In this document: positions 7,277 through 15,687 of the stretch, piece after piece
How the letters are laid out: each line of letters starts with the position of its first letter
Position numbering within the stretch: position 1 is the first letter of the stretch
Source: a bacterium UBA4637
GTDB taxonomy: Bacteria; Bacteroidota; Bacteroidia; Bacteroidales; Bacteroidaceae
Direction of reading: 5' to 3'
Length of the DNA stretch: 20,243 nucleotides
Assembly (NCBI GenBank): GCA_002405875.1
Contig: DHMR01000052.1
Location: forward strand, 1-20,243
Translations under genes and position numbers: made by a program
Notes under the pieces: model-generated
What the model was told of the DNA's origin: nothing
Database searches by the model: none
What the model saw: only the letters and a program-made list of their open reading frames with translations

Positions 7277-9040
7277 ATGAAACTAAATAAATTATCATTA
7301 GCTCTGTTCCTCGGTCTTGGTGCATTGACTATGACTTCGTGCGAAGACAAACTGGAACTGGTAAACCCTAACCAGCAGACCACTGGTACCTTCGGTTTCA
7401 ATGCCGATGACTTGGAAGAGTGTGTCATTGCTGCTTACCATGATATACGTATGGAGGGTTCTATGGCACGTGTTGGTTATACACTAGATGCTGTACGTGG
7501 TGATGAAGTGTGGAACTCTTCACAGGTGTGGTATCTGCCATTCGACGATATGGACGATCCTGCCACAGACGAAATCTCTATGTGGCCATGGCGTGAGTCT
7601 TACTATTGCATCAATGTATGTAATTTTATTCTCTCTCGTACAACAGGGGAAGACTCTCAACTCAGTGAGGCTATGAAACGTATCAAGGGACAGGCACTCT
7701 TCCTCCGTGCTTTCTCTTATTACAACTTGGTAGGCTATTATAAAGAGGTGCCATTGATTACAGACTATTCTACTTATTCTTCTTTGGATGGTCTGTATGG
7801 AGCTAACAACACCTTTGATGAGGTGCTCGACCAAGTAGAGACAGACTTGAAAGAGGCTATGACATTGCTTCCTAATCGCCAAGCTGGTGGTGAGTGGGCC
7901 AAGGGACGAGCTACTTGCGGTGCTGCTGCTGGATACTATGCACGTACCTTGATGTTGCGCCACAAGTATAGCGAAGCTTTGGAGGTTCTCAAAGACATCA
8001 TAGGTGGACAGAAATATGGTCAGTATAAGCTAATGGCAAACTATGGAGACAATTTCCGTGAGGGCTCTCAGTATGAAAACAATGATGAGAGTCTCTTCGA
8101 GGTTCAGTTCTTGGATTATGGTTCTCAGGGAACCGTGGATGAGTGGACTCCTGTCAATGTGAGCCCTAACGCTTCTCAGGGACATGCTGTCGAGTCTAAC
8201 TATTGCCCTGGTCGTTACGGCGGTTGGGCAGACCTGTCTGCTTCACCTTGGCTTTATCAGCTGTTTAAACAAGAGCGTACTACGGGCGGCAAGCTTGATC
8301 CACGTCTCTACTGGACAATTGGTACATACGAGACAGATTGGGAAGGCTTTGAGAATGGTAACGTAGCTTATACTACTCAGATGACAGCGACAGATACTGT
8401 TCCTACAAACAACGATAATGGCGGTCTGCCTATTGCCAAGTGGACTAATATGCGTACCAATCTCTATGATAAGGTGGCAACTGGTCTTAAATGTGGTATC
8501 AACCTCCGCATGATGCGTTACTCTGACGTATTACTTCGTGCCGCTGAGTGTGAAAATGAGGTGAATGGTCCTACACAGCAGGCTATCGATTGGATTAATC
8601 AGGTACGTGAGCGTGCTAACTTAAAAGATTTACAACTCTCTGATTTCGCAGGAAATAAGGATAAACTCTTTGAACAGATTGCTAATGTGGAGCGTCCAAA
8701 GGAGTTTGGTTGTGAGAATGGTCGTGGATTGGACTTGATTCGTTGGGGATTCTTCTATGACAGTGACCGTATGGCTCAGTTGAAGGAGCATGCAACATTC
8801 CGTATCTCTCCATATAAGATTAAGGAGCCAGTTAGTTACTCTCAGGTAGGTACTGACCCACAGTTGAAATGCTCTTATGATACATACGTAGCAGGTCATG
8901 AATTCTTGCCTATCTATCAGACATTGTTGAATGACAACCCTAACTTGAAAGGTAACTCTGCCAACTACAACACCGACAACTCAACCGATTTCTTCGGGAG
9001 AGGTTGGACTGTTCACCCAGTTGTGAACTTGAGCAAGTAA
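7277..9040 (+). CDS. susD: SusD/RagB-family surface glycan-binding lipoprotein
   Basis: 587 residues. A lipoprotein signal with lipobox LTMTSC puts the modified cysteine at residue 22, followed by acidic EDKLE, an arrangement that favours surface export in Bacteroidota. The SusD N-terminal region (about 35-230) includes YYCINVCNFIL and GQALFLRAFSYYNLVGYYKEVPL, the typical TPR-like helices. The C-terminal part contains RMMRYSDVLLRAAECENEV and 'VERPKEFGCENGRGLDLIRWG', a standard SusD helix. It binds the polysaccharide at the surface and forms the lid of SusC. The 50-nt gap to susC holds no promoter or strong hairpin, so the pair should be co-transcribed. Confidence 0.95.
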   Translation: MKLNKLSLALFLGLGALTMTSCEDKLELVNPNQQTTGTFGFNADDLEECVIAAYHDIRMEGSMARVGYTLDAVRGDEVWNSSQVWYLPFDDMDDPATDEISMWPWRESYYCINVCNFILSRTTGEDSQLSEAMKRIKGQALFLRAFSYYNLVGYYKEVPLITDYSTYSSLDGLYGANNTFDEVLDQVETDLKEAMTLLPNRQAGGEWAKGRATCGAAAGYYARTLMLRHKYSEALEVLKDIIGGQKYGQYKLMANYGDNFREGSQYENNDESLFEVQFLDYGSQGTVDEWTPVNVSPNASQGHAVESNYCPGRYGGWADLSASPWLYQLFKQERTTGGKLDPRLYWTIGTYETDWEGFENGNVAYTTQMTATDTVPTNNDNGGLPIAKWTNMRTNLYDKVATGLKCGINLRMMRYSDVLLRAAECENEVNGPTQQAIDWINQVRERANLKDLQLSDFAGNKDKLFEQIANVERPKEFGCENGRGLDLIRWGFFYDSDRMAQLKEHATFRISPYKIKEPVSYSQVGTDPQLKCSYDTYVAGHEFLPIYQTLLNDNPNLKGNSANYNTDNSTDFFGRGWTVHPVVNLSK

Positions 9041-9049
9041 TCGTATTCC

Positions 9050-9086
9050 TTATCCCATGGAGCTGGTCTCCAACTCCATGGGATAA
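9050..9086 (+). other. Intercistronic hairpin after susD, without a T-tract
   Basis: A perfect 13-bp stem pairs TTATCCCATGGAG (9050-9062) with CTCCATGGGATAA (9074-9086). The 11-nt loop can form TGG/CCA pairs. It is followed by CCTAAGAAC, not T residues, so it is not a standard terminator. A role in protecting or processing the susC-susD message 3' end fits its place. Confidence 0.75.
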
Positions 9087-9127
9087 CCTAAGAACATTAC
9101 ACATATTTAATAAATATTGGAAATAAT

Positions 9128-10975
9128 ATGAAACACCTAAATAAATTAGCATCAGTCTTCTGTGTGGCAGCCATGGCGTTGACAGCGATGACAGGATGTG
9201 AGGGAAGTGACTTGTTTAGCGTCAACTCTCCTGATTGGCTCTCTGAAAAGATTGACTCAATCGAAAAGTCTAAGAATACAGGCGAGGAAGTGCTCGTGGG
9301 TATGAACGAGGATGTTTATACCATCGGTAGTACTGACTTTAGCTCAGGCTTTTGGACAGCATTCTCAAAGTATTATCAAGTGGATGACAACCAGAAGTGG
9401 AATGCAGTGTTCAACTTGAACATCAATCCAAACGACAATACTTATTATAAAAACTTTGGCGTATGTATTACAAACGATGCAGATCGTGGAAGTACTGACT
9501 ACAAGGAGTATGGTGTGATTCGTTTCGATTGCACAGGTGACTCAACCTCTTTTAACTCTCAGTGGAGTACAAAGACAGGTGATAATTTTAATTACTATCT
9601 TCCATTCAAGTTCTCGGAGAGTAATCAGATTATGAGCCCTGTTGATAACAAAGATGCAGGCTTGCAGAAACTTGGTGGTAAAGTGACATTGACTGTAGAT
9701 CGTTCCAAGGTAGATACATTCTTGGTTAAGATAACCAATGGTACAGTTACCAAGACCTATACTCAGCCATATAAGATTGGCAACCTCAATGCGGATGCCA
9801 GCGATACCAAGATTCGTTGTTTCTTGGTTCCTGAGGGTTCTTACATCGACTTCCTCCAGAGCAACATCGAGCCTATTGGTGGATATACTTCTGCCAAGGA
9901 TAAGGCACCTGTATCTATGGTATTGAACAATGTGCCAGAGGAGGTAGACAAGGGTACTAAACTTGAGGATGCTATGGCTGGCGTTTCGGCTACCGTAACT
10001 TATGAGGAGGGCGTAACCAAGGTTATCCCAGCAGACCAGCTCTATTTCTCTGCCATCAATGATATGAACGAGGTTGGCGAGAAGACACTCACTGTCATCT
10101 ACAATAAGACGTTCAAGGGTGAGAATGCTTCTACTCCTATCGTAGCTTATGGTAAGTTCAAGGTGGTATCTGGCATCAAGAGCATCAAGGTTACTCAGGC
10201 ACCTACACGTACAACTTACTACTATTACAATTCAGCAGCATTGGATGGCGTAGACCATACTTTGGCTTTCGATCCAACTGGTATGGTTGTTACCGCAACA
10301 TATACCGAAGGTGAGCCTTCTGTTGTTGACAACTCTAAGTTGACATTCTCTAAGGTTCCTGCAACTCCAGGTAAACATGAGGTTACCATCACAACCGAGA
10401 ATGGTCGCAAGACTACTGTTGAGGTGAATGTGGCAGAGTCTTCTGTCAAGGCTGTAACTCCTAGCCCAGCTTCTCTTGGTGCCGAGGATTGCTCTACCGC
10501 TTGGTGGTCTGTATTCACTGAGAATATGAAGGTTCCTGCTGGTGAGACTTACGAGTTTAATTTCACCAACTACTCTAGCTTGGCAGGTAACTGGAACAAC
10601 TACGTGGTTATCCTTCGCAAGGCTGACGCAGCAGAATATGCTGTAGTTCGTTCAGACAACTATGGCTGGGGTGCTGGCTATGCAGCTTGTACTCCTGTCG
10701 GAACACAGCTTGTTGCTTATAGCGACTGGGCTTCATGGCTTGCTGCTATGAACGGTGCCAAGGTAAAACTCTATGTAACCAACTGCAACAATGGAACAGC
10801 CGACATCCAGGCTATCGTAACAGGTACAGACGGCACTGTAACGAACCAGAGCTATCTCGGTATCAACACAGTGGATCCAAGCGACTTGAATGTAGCGTTC
10901 ACCGTTGATGCTTCTCACTTGAAGTTTGGTGCATCTTCTGCCCGCAAGCACTACACACGTGCTCACCGCAGATAA
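9128..10975 (+). CDS. Surface glycan-binding lipoprotein (SusE/SusF position), with repeated outer modules
   Basis: 615 residues with lipobox AMTGC, cysteine at residue 24, followed by EGSDLF. No hydrolase motif is seen. The visible order is a beta-rich N-terminal module (about 60-260), two Ig-like domains (about 265-347 and 350-447, the second with VVTATYTEG and ATPGKHEVTI) and a C-terminal module (about 450-600). The outer modules look related: D70-FSSGFWTAF matches D454-CSTAWWSVF, and later DYKEYGVIRFD matches DAAEYAVVRSD. Such proteins bind the polysaccharide at the surface beside SusC/SusD. Two binding modules spaced by Ig-like domains would give avidity. The protein ends in an unusually basic tail (ARKHYTRAHRR). 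Sugar specificity is inferred from the locus. Confidence 0.8.
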   Translation: MKHLNKLASVFCVAAMALTAMTGCEGSDLFSVNSPDWLSEKIDSIEKSKNTGEEVLVGMNEDVYTIGSTDFSSGFWTAFSKYYQVDDNQKWNAVFNLNINPNDNTYYKNFGVCITNDADRGSTDYKEYGVIRFDCTGDSTSFNSQWSTKTGDNFNYYLPFKFSESNQIMSPVDNKDAGLQKLGGKVTLTVDRSKVDTFLVKITNGTVTKTYTQPYKIGNLNADASDTKIRCFLVPEGSYIDFLQSNIEPIGGYTSAKDKAPVSMVLNNVPEEVDKGTKLEDAMAGVSATVTYEEGVTKVIPADQLYFSAINDMNEVGEKTLTVIYNKTFKGENASTPIVAYGKFKVVSGIKSIKVTQAPTRTTYYYYNSAALDGVDHTLAFDPTGMVVTATYTEGEPSVVDNSKLTFSKVPATPGKHEVTITTENGRKTTVEVNVAESSVKAVTPSPASLGAEDCSTAWWSVFTENMKVPAGETYEFNFTNYSSLAGNWNNYVVILRKADAAEYAVVRSDNYGWGAGYAACTPVGTQLVAYSDWASWLAAMNGAKVKLYVTNCNNGTADIQAIVTGTDGTVTNQSYLGINTVDPSDLNVAFTVDASHLKFGASSARKHYTRAHRR

Positions 10976-11010
10976 TCCCGAAGAGAAATCTTTGACTAAA
11001 CTATAATTTT

Positions 11011-11057
11011 AAAGGCAGGTCTTTATGTGAACAGGCTTCCATAGACCTGCCTTTTTT
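11011..11057 (+). terminator. Terminator-like hairpin between the binding lipoprotein and the first GH43
   Basis: A 12-bp stem pairs AAAGGCAGGTCT (11011-11022) with 11043-11054, with a 20-nt loop, and runs into six T residues. No -7 box is visible between it and the GH43 gene at 11107, so the enzyme genes probably depend on partial read-through and would be expressed below susC/susD. Confidence 0.8.
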
Positions 11058-11106
11058 AGAAAGAAACTAACAAGGTATATAAAAACTAACTAAACGAAGA
11101 GAAACA

Positions 11107-12798
11107 ATGAAGAAACTTCATACTTTAGCATTCTTGCTGGCTTGCACTCTGGCTGTAGGTTGCAGTAGTAGCAGCGACGATCCTGATGATCCAACCACTC
11201 CTACCACACCAACGACACCTACGAATCCTGATACACCATCCAGCAATCCTACTGATGCCGACCTGGCAAACTACAAGTGCCCAACATATGCAGATGATTA
11301 TGCGTCCATATCTGCTTGGACACAGCGTAGCAAATGGAATCTTGCCAATGTGCACGACCCTTCGGTTGTGAAAGCGGCTGATGGTTACTATTATATGTAT
11401 CAGACCGATGCCAGTTATGGTAACGAGCATCAAAAGGACATTCGCAACAGCAACAAGCACGGTCATTTCTTCTGCCGTCGCTCCAAGAACCTTGTAGACT
11501 GGGAATTCGTAGGAGCCACGATGGTAGGACTGCCAGACTGGGTGAAAACCAAACTCAATGAGATTCGCAAGGGAATGGGCTTGGCAGAGCGCCCTAATAC
11601 ATATTTCGCCAATGACCTCGACTTCGGTTTCTGGGCACCATGTGTGCGCAAGGTGAACGACAATCTCTATCGTATGTACTATGCCATCACTTGCCCTGGT
11701 ACCATCAATGGTGATGGAACTTGGAGCGAGCGTGCCTTCATCGGTTTGATGGAAACCAATGATCTTGCCAGCAACAAATGGACAGACAAGGGATACGTCA
11801 TCACCAATGCATCTGACAAGGGCTTGAACTATAAGGTGAATGCTACAGACTGGAATAACTGCTATTTCAAGTACAATGCCATCGACCCATCTTATATTAT
11901 TACTCCTCAAGGTCAGCACTGGCTTATCTATGGTTCTTGGCATAGTGGTATCGCTGCTGTCGAGCTAGATGCCAGCACAGGTAAGACCAAGGCAACCTTG
12001 CCTAACCCTTGGGGCACAGCAAGCGACATCGCTGCTTATGGCAAGACTATCTTCACACGTACTTTGAATAATCGTTGGCAAGCAGCTGAGGCTCCAGAAG
12101 TGGTTTACCACGATGGATATTACTATCTCTTCTTAGCTTACGATGCATTGGACGTTCCTTATAATACTCGTGTACTTCGCTCCAAGAACGTGGATGGTCC
12201 TTACGAGACGATGAACAGCAGGGTGACCGATGCTGCCAAGGGCGCAGGTGACAACCCTACCGTCTTGACTCATCCTTATAAGTTCAGCCAGGGGTATGGA
12301 TGGGTAGGTATTAGCCACTGTGCTGTCTTCGACGATGGCGCTGGCAACTGGTATTATGTTTCTCAGCAGCGTTTACCTGCCAATGTTGGAGGCAATGCTT
12401 ATAGCAACGCCATCATGATGGGCGGTGTGCGCTCTATCAAGTGGGATAGCAACGGATGGCCTGTTGTAATGCCTGAACGTTATGGCGCCGTGCCACAGGC
12501 GGCTATCAAGGCTAGCGAATTGGCTGGTACATGGGAAGGCATCGACCTTGCTTATGAGTATGGCAAGCAGCGCACTAGCACTGAGTTTACGCTCAATGCA
12601 GATGGTACGATGACAGGTGGTACGGCTTGGCCTAATGTGAAGGTATGGAGCTTCGATGCTTCCAGCAACACCCTTACCATCGGTACCACCAAGCTTAAGG
12701 TGCAGCGAGAGGTGGATTGGGAGGCAAATCCTCGCAAGGTAACCATCGTATATTCTGGTGCCAGCGGCAGCAAGAGCTTCTGGGGCAAGAAGAAATAA
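11107..12798 (+). CDS. GH43 endo-arabinanase-type lipoprotein with C-terminal beta domain
   Basis: 563 residues. The lipobox LAVGC puts the lipid-modified cysteine at residue 19. SSSSDDPDD, an acidic surface-export-type signal, follows, and then a Thr/Pro-rich linker (about 27-45) that would hold the enzyme away from the membrane. The GH43 five-bladed propeller occupies about 75-450. Visible catalytic residues are D84 (VHDPSV, base), D260 (AIDPS, pKa modulator) and E328 (AEAPEV, acid). A C-terminal domain (about 470-563, starting LAGTWEG) resembles the GH43_C beta-barrel of Abn2-type endo-1,5-alpha-L-arabinanases. The family cleaves arabinan internally. Placement at the surface and beside SusC/SusD suggests it makes the oligosaccharides to be imported. 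The exact subfamily is not certain. Confidence 0.88.
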   Translation: MKKLHTLAFLLACTLAVGCSSSSDDPDDPTTPTTPTTPTNPDTPSSNPTDADLANYKCPTYADDYASISAWTQRSKWNLANVHDPSVVKAADGYYYMYQTDASYGNEHQKDIRNSNKHGHFFCRRSKNLVDWEFVGATMVGLPDWVKTKLNEIRKGMGLAERPNTYFANDLDFGFWAPCVRKVNDNLYRMYYAITCPGTINGDGTWSERAFIGLMETNDLASNKWTDKGYVITNASDKGLNYKVNATDWNNCYFKYNAIDPSYIITPQGQHWLIYGSWHSGIAAVELDASTGKTKATLPNPWGTASDIAAYGKTIFTRTLNNRWQAAEAPEVVYHDGYYYLFLAYDALDVPYNTRVLRSKNVDGPYETMNSRVTDAAKGAGDNPTVLTHPYKFSQGYGWVGISHCAVFDDGAGNWYYVSQQRLPANVGGNAYSNAIMMGGVRSIKWDSNGWPVVMPERYGAVPQAAIKASELAGTWEGIDLAYEYGKQRTSTEFTLNADGTMTGGTAWPNVKVWSFDASSNTLTIGTTKLKVQREVDWEANPRKVTIVYSGASGSKSFWGKKK

Positions 12799-12846
12799 GA
12801 GAATTTAGTTAGTTTTAAGGTATAAAAGAATCTAAGTAGAATGTTG

Positions 12847-12883
12847 AGGGGAGTTACGCTGTGAAGCCATAACTCCCCTTTTT
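12847..12883 (+). terminator. Intrinsic terminator between the two GH43 genes
   Basis: A 10-bp stem pairs AGGGGAGTTA (12847-12856) with TAACTCCCCT (12870-12879). The loop has possible GCT/AGC pairing, and five T residues follow. The next start codon is only 18 nt on, with no -7 box between, so the second GH43 gene must be reached by read-through. Confidence 0.8.
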
Positions 12884-12900
12884 GTTAAATCGATATACAA

Positions 12901-13944
12901 ATGAAACAAACTATGATGAAATATTTAGGCGTTGTGGCAATAGCCATGATGCTAGCGCCAGCTGTGTCTCGTGCGCAACAGACTCAGGTGGTGGAGCTGC
13001 CTGTTGTGGTGGATACTCCTTTTGTGCACGACCCCGTGATGGCGTATGAGAATGGCAAGTATTATCTTTATTGCACAGGGCATGGCATCACGCAGATGAT
13101 TTCCAACGACCGCAAGCACTGGACATTATCTGCTGAGGGTGTCTTGAAAAACGAGCAAATACCTGCTTGGACGCACGACAGCGTGCCAGGCTTCACCACC
13201 CATATCTGGGCTCCCGATATCATCAAGTATCGGGGTAAATGGTATATGGCTTATTCTTGCTCCACCTTTGGCAAGAATACATCGGCAATCGGATTGCTGA
13301 GCAATACCTCCTTATCTAATAAGGATGATTGGAAAGATGAGGGTTGCCTCGTCGCCTCCAAGGGCGGGAGAGATAATTGGAATGCTATCGACCCAAACTT
13401 TGTGATAGATGAGAAGGGCAAGCCTTGGATGACTTGGGGCTCCTTTTGGGATGGCATCCAACTCATTCCTCTCGACAAGAAGACGATGCACGTAAAGAAA
13501 GGGGCGAAGCCCATGACCATCGCTCGCCGTCATGCCGTGGGCGATACATCGGTAGAGCCGAATCCTACGAGCAAGTTTGCGGGTACCAATGCCATCGAGG
13601 CTCCTTTCGTCATGAAGCATGGCGATTATTACTATCTCTTTGTGAGCTGGGATTACTGTTGCCGAGGCATCAAGAGCAACTATCGTGTTGCCGTGGGCAG
13701 GAGCAAGAAGGTTGCCGGTCCTTACCTCGACAAGGAGGGCAAGGATATGCGAGAGGGTGGTGGCACCCTGATTCTCGAAGGCGACAAGAAGGAGTTTGAG
13801 GCGATGGGGCATTGCTCTGCCTACAGCTTCCCTGATGGCGATTACTTCTTCTGCCATGGCTATAGCATCCCTAAGAATGGAGCCAGCATCCTCGTAGAGA
13901 AGAAAATCAACTGGACTAGCGATGGTTGGCTCATGTTGGAGTGA
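12901..13944 (+). CDS. GH43 arabinan endo-1,5-alpha-L-arabinanase, periplasmic
   Basis: 347 residues, about the size of a single-domain endo-arabinanase. The signal peptide ends near residue 25 (AVSRAQQ) and lacks a lipobox, so the protein should be free in the periplasm, unlike the lipoprotein GH43 before it. Catalytic residues are D44 (FVHDPVM), D164 (NAIDPNF) and E233 (NAIEAPF). THIWAPDI and HCSAYSFPDGDYF are typical GH43 core stretches. It would shorten imported arabino-oligosaccharides before the GH51 enzyme acts. The start at 12901 puts MKQTMMKYLG at the head of the signal peptide; the ATG at residue 5 is an alternative. It closes the plus-strand part of the locus. Confidence 0.9.
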   Translation: MKQTMMKYLGVVAIAMMLAPAVSRAQQTQVVELPVVVDTPFVHDPVMAYENGKYYLYCTGHGITQMISNDRKHWTLSAEGVLKNEQIPAWTHDSVPGFTTHIWAPDIIKYRGKWYMAYSCSTFGKNTSAIGLLSNTSLSNKDDWKDEGCLVASKGGRDNWNAIDPNFVIDEKGKPWMTWGSFWDGIQLIPLDKKTMHVKKGAKPMTIARRHAVGDTSVEPNPTSKFAGTNAIEAPFVMKHGDYYYLFVSWDYCCRGIKSNYRVAVGRSKKVAGPYLDKEGKDMREGGGTLILEGDKKEFEAMGHCSAYSFPDGDYFFCHGYSIPKNGASILVEKKINWTSDGWLMLE

Positions 13945-13947
13945 TGT

Positions 13948-13975
13948 TGTCTCTTAGGGGGTAAGGACACTTTTT
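13948..13975 (+). terminator. Probable terminator of the arabinan operon
   Basis: TGTC and CTTA (13948-13956, one bulged T) pair with TAAGGACA (13962-13969) around a five-G loop. CTTTTT follows. The stem is short but in the right place, directly after the stop codon and before the permease promoter. Confidence 0.5.
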
Positions 13976-14006
13976 ATGAGCTTTGGTAATATTTTCTTTT
14001 ATTACA

Positions 14007-14039
14007 TTGAACTTATTTCTAATATATTTTGTACCTTTG
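14007..14039 (+). promoter_or_regulatory. Promoter of the purine permease gene
   Basis: TACCTTTG (14032-14039) fits the -7 consensus TAnnTTTG, with a possible -33 TTG at 14007-14009 and 22 nt between. The predicted start is about 14045, leaving a leader of about 47 nt. None of the CCACC operator motifs is present, so the permease is not expected to follow the arabinan signal. Confidence 0.7.
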
Positions 14040-14046
14040 CAAGCGA

Positions 14047-14060
14047 ATACATTAATGTAT
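14047..14060. promoter_or_regulatory. 14-bp perfect palindrome at the permease transcription start
   Basis: ATACATTAATGTAT is self-complementary and lies at or just after the predicted transcription start, 31 nt before the start codon. Its place fits a repressor operator, possibly for purine control, but no matching site elsewhere in the window supports this. Confidence 0.45.
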
Positions 14061-14091
14061 CCTCAAATTGCAATTTTCAGCATAAAATACA

Positions 14092-15396
14092 ATGAATAAG
14101 TTAAAAGCATTATTGGGCTTCGACCCTAAGCAGACAACCGTCAAGACGGAGTTGGTCGCTGGTATGACCACCTTCTTGACCATGTGTTACATCTTGGCAG
14201 TGAACCCTACCATCCTCTCTACCACGGGCATGGACAAGGGCGCCTTGTTTACGGCTACCGCTATTGCATCAGCCATTGCCACCTTGCTGTTGGCATTCAT
14301 GGCTAAATTGCCTTTCGCTCAGGCTCCTAGTATGGGACTGAACGCCTTCTTCGCCTTCACGCTCTGTCAGGCGATGGGTTTGACATGGCAGCAGGCTTTG
14401 GCGGTATTGCTTGTGGAGGGTATCATCTTCCTCCTCATCACCTTCCTCAATATCCGTGACAAGATATTGGAGTGCATCCCGAAGAACCTTCGATTCGCCA
14501 TCTCGGCGGGCATCGGTATGTTCATCGCCTTCATCGGACTGAAGAATGCGGGTATCATCACTGCCAACGAGGCTACCTTCGTGCAGCTAGGCAAGTTTAC
14601 GCCTACCTGTATTCTGGGTTTGATAAGTATCTTGGTGAGTGGAACCTTGATGGCTCGCAGAGTGAAAGGTTCGCTGTTTTTTGCCATCATCATCTCTACC
14701 TTGATTGGTATTCCGATGGGTGTTACCCAGATAGGGGAGGGATGGATACCTGTTTCCACTCCTCATAGCATCGCTCCTATCTTCTGCCAGTTCGACTTTA
14801 CAGGCTTCTTTACGCCTAAGATGGTGATGGTGGTGTTCTCCTTGTTGCTGGTCAACATCTTCGATACCATTGGTACGGTGCTTGGTTTGGTCTCAAAACT
14901 TGGCATCAAGGAGAATGAGAAGGGCGATATTCCTGGTGTGAAGGAGGCGATGATGAGTGATGCCATCGGTACTACCGCTGGTGCCTTGTTGGGTAGCTCT
15001 ACCATTACCACTTATGTGGAGAGTGCTTCGGGTGTTGCCGAGGGTGGAAAGTCGGGTTTGACTTCCTTCTTTGTAGGTATCATGTTCATCTTGAGCATCT
15101 TCTTGGCTCCTATCTTCTTGCTGATTCCTAGTGCGGCAACCAGTGGCGCCTTGGTGATGGTGGGTGTGCTGATGATTGACTCGTTTAAGAAGATTGAGTT
15201 GGAGGACATCTCTGAGTCGTTCCCAGCTTTCATCACGATGATTACGATGGTGCTTTGCTATAGCATCGCCGATGGTATTTGCTTGGGCATCTTGAGCTAT
15301 GTATTGATCAAAATGATGGTAGGCAAGTTCAGGGACTTGAACATCACGCTGTATATCTTGGCGATATTGCTTTTGCTCAACTACGCTTTGGGATAA
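14092..15396 (+). CDS. NCS2/AzgA-type purine permease (hypoxanthine/guanine, PbuG-like)
   Basis: 434 residues, the usual length for the AzgA-like branch (COG2252) of nucleobase transporters. Many hydrophobic segments are visible. The family stretches APSMGLNAFFAFTLC (near residue 80), IFDTIGTVLGLV (near 255) and SSTITTYVESASGVAEGG (near 303) are present. These proteins import hypoxanthine, guanine or adenine across the inner membrane by proton symport. Exact substrate cannot be read from the sequence. It has its own promoter and terminators on both sides, and it sits between the arabinan operon and the GH51 gene without an obvious link to either. Confidence 0.92.
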   Translation: MNKLKALLGFDPKQTTVKTELVAGMTTFLTMCYILAVNPTILSTTGMDKGALFTATAIASAIATLLLAFMAKLPFAQAPSMGLNAFFAFTLCQAMGLTWQQALAVLLVEGIIFLLITFLNIRDKILECIPKNLRFAISAGIGMFIAFIGLKNAGIITANEATFVQLGKFTPTCILGLISILVSGTLMARRVKGSLFFAIIISTLIGIPMGVTQIGEGWIPVSTPHSIAPIFCQFDFTGFFTPKMVMVVFSLLLVNIFDTIGTVLGLVSKLGIKENEKGDIPGVKEAMMSDAIGTTAGALLGSSTITTYVESASGVAEGGKSGLTSFFVGIMFILSIFLAPIFLLIPSAATSGALVMVGVLMIDSFKKIELEDISESFPAFITMITMVLCYSIADGICLGILSYVLIKMMVGKFRDLNITLYILAILLLLNYALG

Positions 15397-15452
15397 TTTT
15401 CAGTTATAAGAGCGGAATGAAATCTATTTTTTTAGACTGGTATATATAATGA

Positions 15453-15488
15453 GGCGGCAATCTGCATCACGCAGGTTGCCGCCTTCTA
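15453..15488 (+). terminator. Intrinsic terminator after the permease
   Basis: A 14-bp stem (15453-15466 with 15472-15485, one G-U pair) starts AGGCGGCAA, has a five-base loop and ends in TTGCCGCCT. TCTACTTTCT follows, a broken T tract. It lies 57 nt after the stop codon. Confidence 0.85.
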
Positions 15489-15535
15489 CTTTCTAACTAA
15501 CTATCTATCAACTATTCAAAAAAGTCTATTTAATG

Positions 15536-15620
15536 CTTTTGCCCTTTCAGGGCGCATTGATTCACACTGTCGCCCCAGGGCGTTGCCCTGGGCTAGGTGC
15601 TTTTGGGCTTACAGCCCGTT
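15536..15620. repeat. REP-like intergenic element with three short GC-rich hairpins
   Basis: Three small palindromes each have a three-base loop: GCCCT-TTC-AGGGC (15541-15553), CCCAGGGC-GTT-GCCCTGGG (15574-15592) and GGGCT-TAC-AGCCC (15605-15617). The block is far richer in GC than its flanks and lies between two converging genes. It resembles the GCCC/GGGC hairpin repeats I recall scattered between genes of Bacteroidota. Other copies must be sought outside this window. Confidence 0.7.
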
Positions 15621-15627
15621 TCAAACG

Positions 15628-15684
15628 TACAGATGGAATGCTTTTGTATCTGTATTTCGCCTAAGGAAAAAACCTAGGCGAAAT
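15628..15684 (-). terminator. Two stem-loops at the 3' end of the GH51 gene, possible terminator
   Basis: Just past the GH51 stop, ATTTCGCCTA (15654-15663) pairs with TAGGCGAAAT (15675-15684), with GG/CC closing an A-rich loop. TACAGAT (15628-15634) pairs with ATCTGTA (15648-15654), overlapping it by one base. On the minus strand the T run is in the loop instead of after the stem, so this is not a standard terminator. Confidence 0.45.
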
Positions 15685-15687
15685 CTG

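Noticed and set aside
10930..10975. Frameshift at the end of the binding lipoprotein, suggested by its very basic tail
   Set aside because: The frame is intact to the stop and a terminator follows at normal distance. The tail is odd, but nothing in the other frames restores a better ending.
14092..15396. Permease as the arabinose or oligosaccharide importer of the locus
   Set aside because: Family stretches clearly match AzgA-type purine transporters, and its promoter lacks the shared operator.
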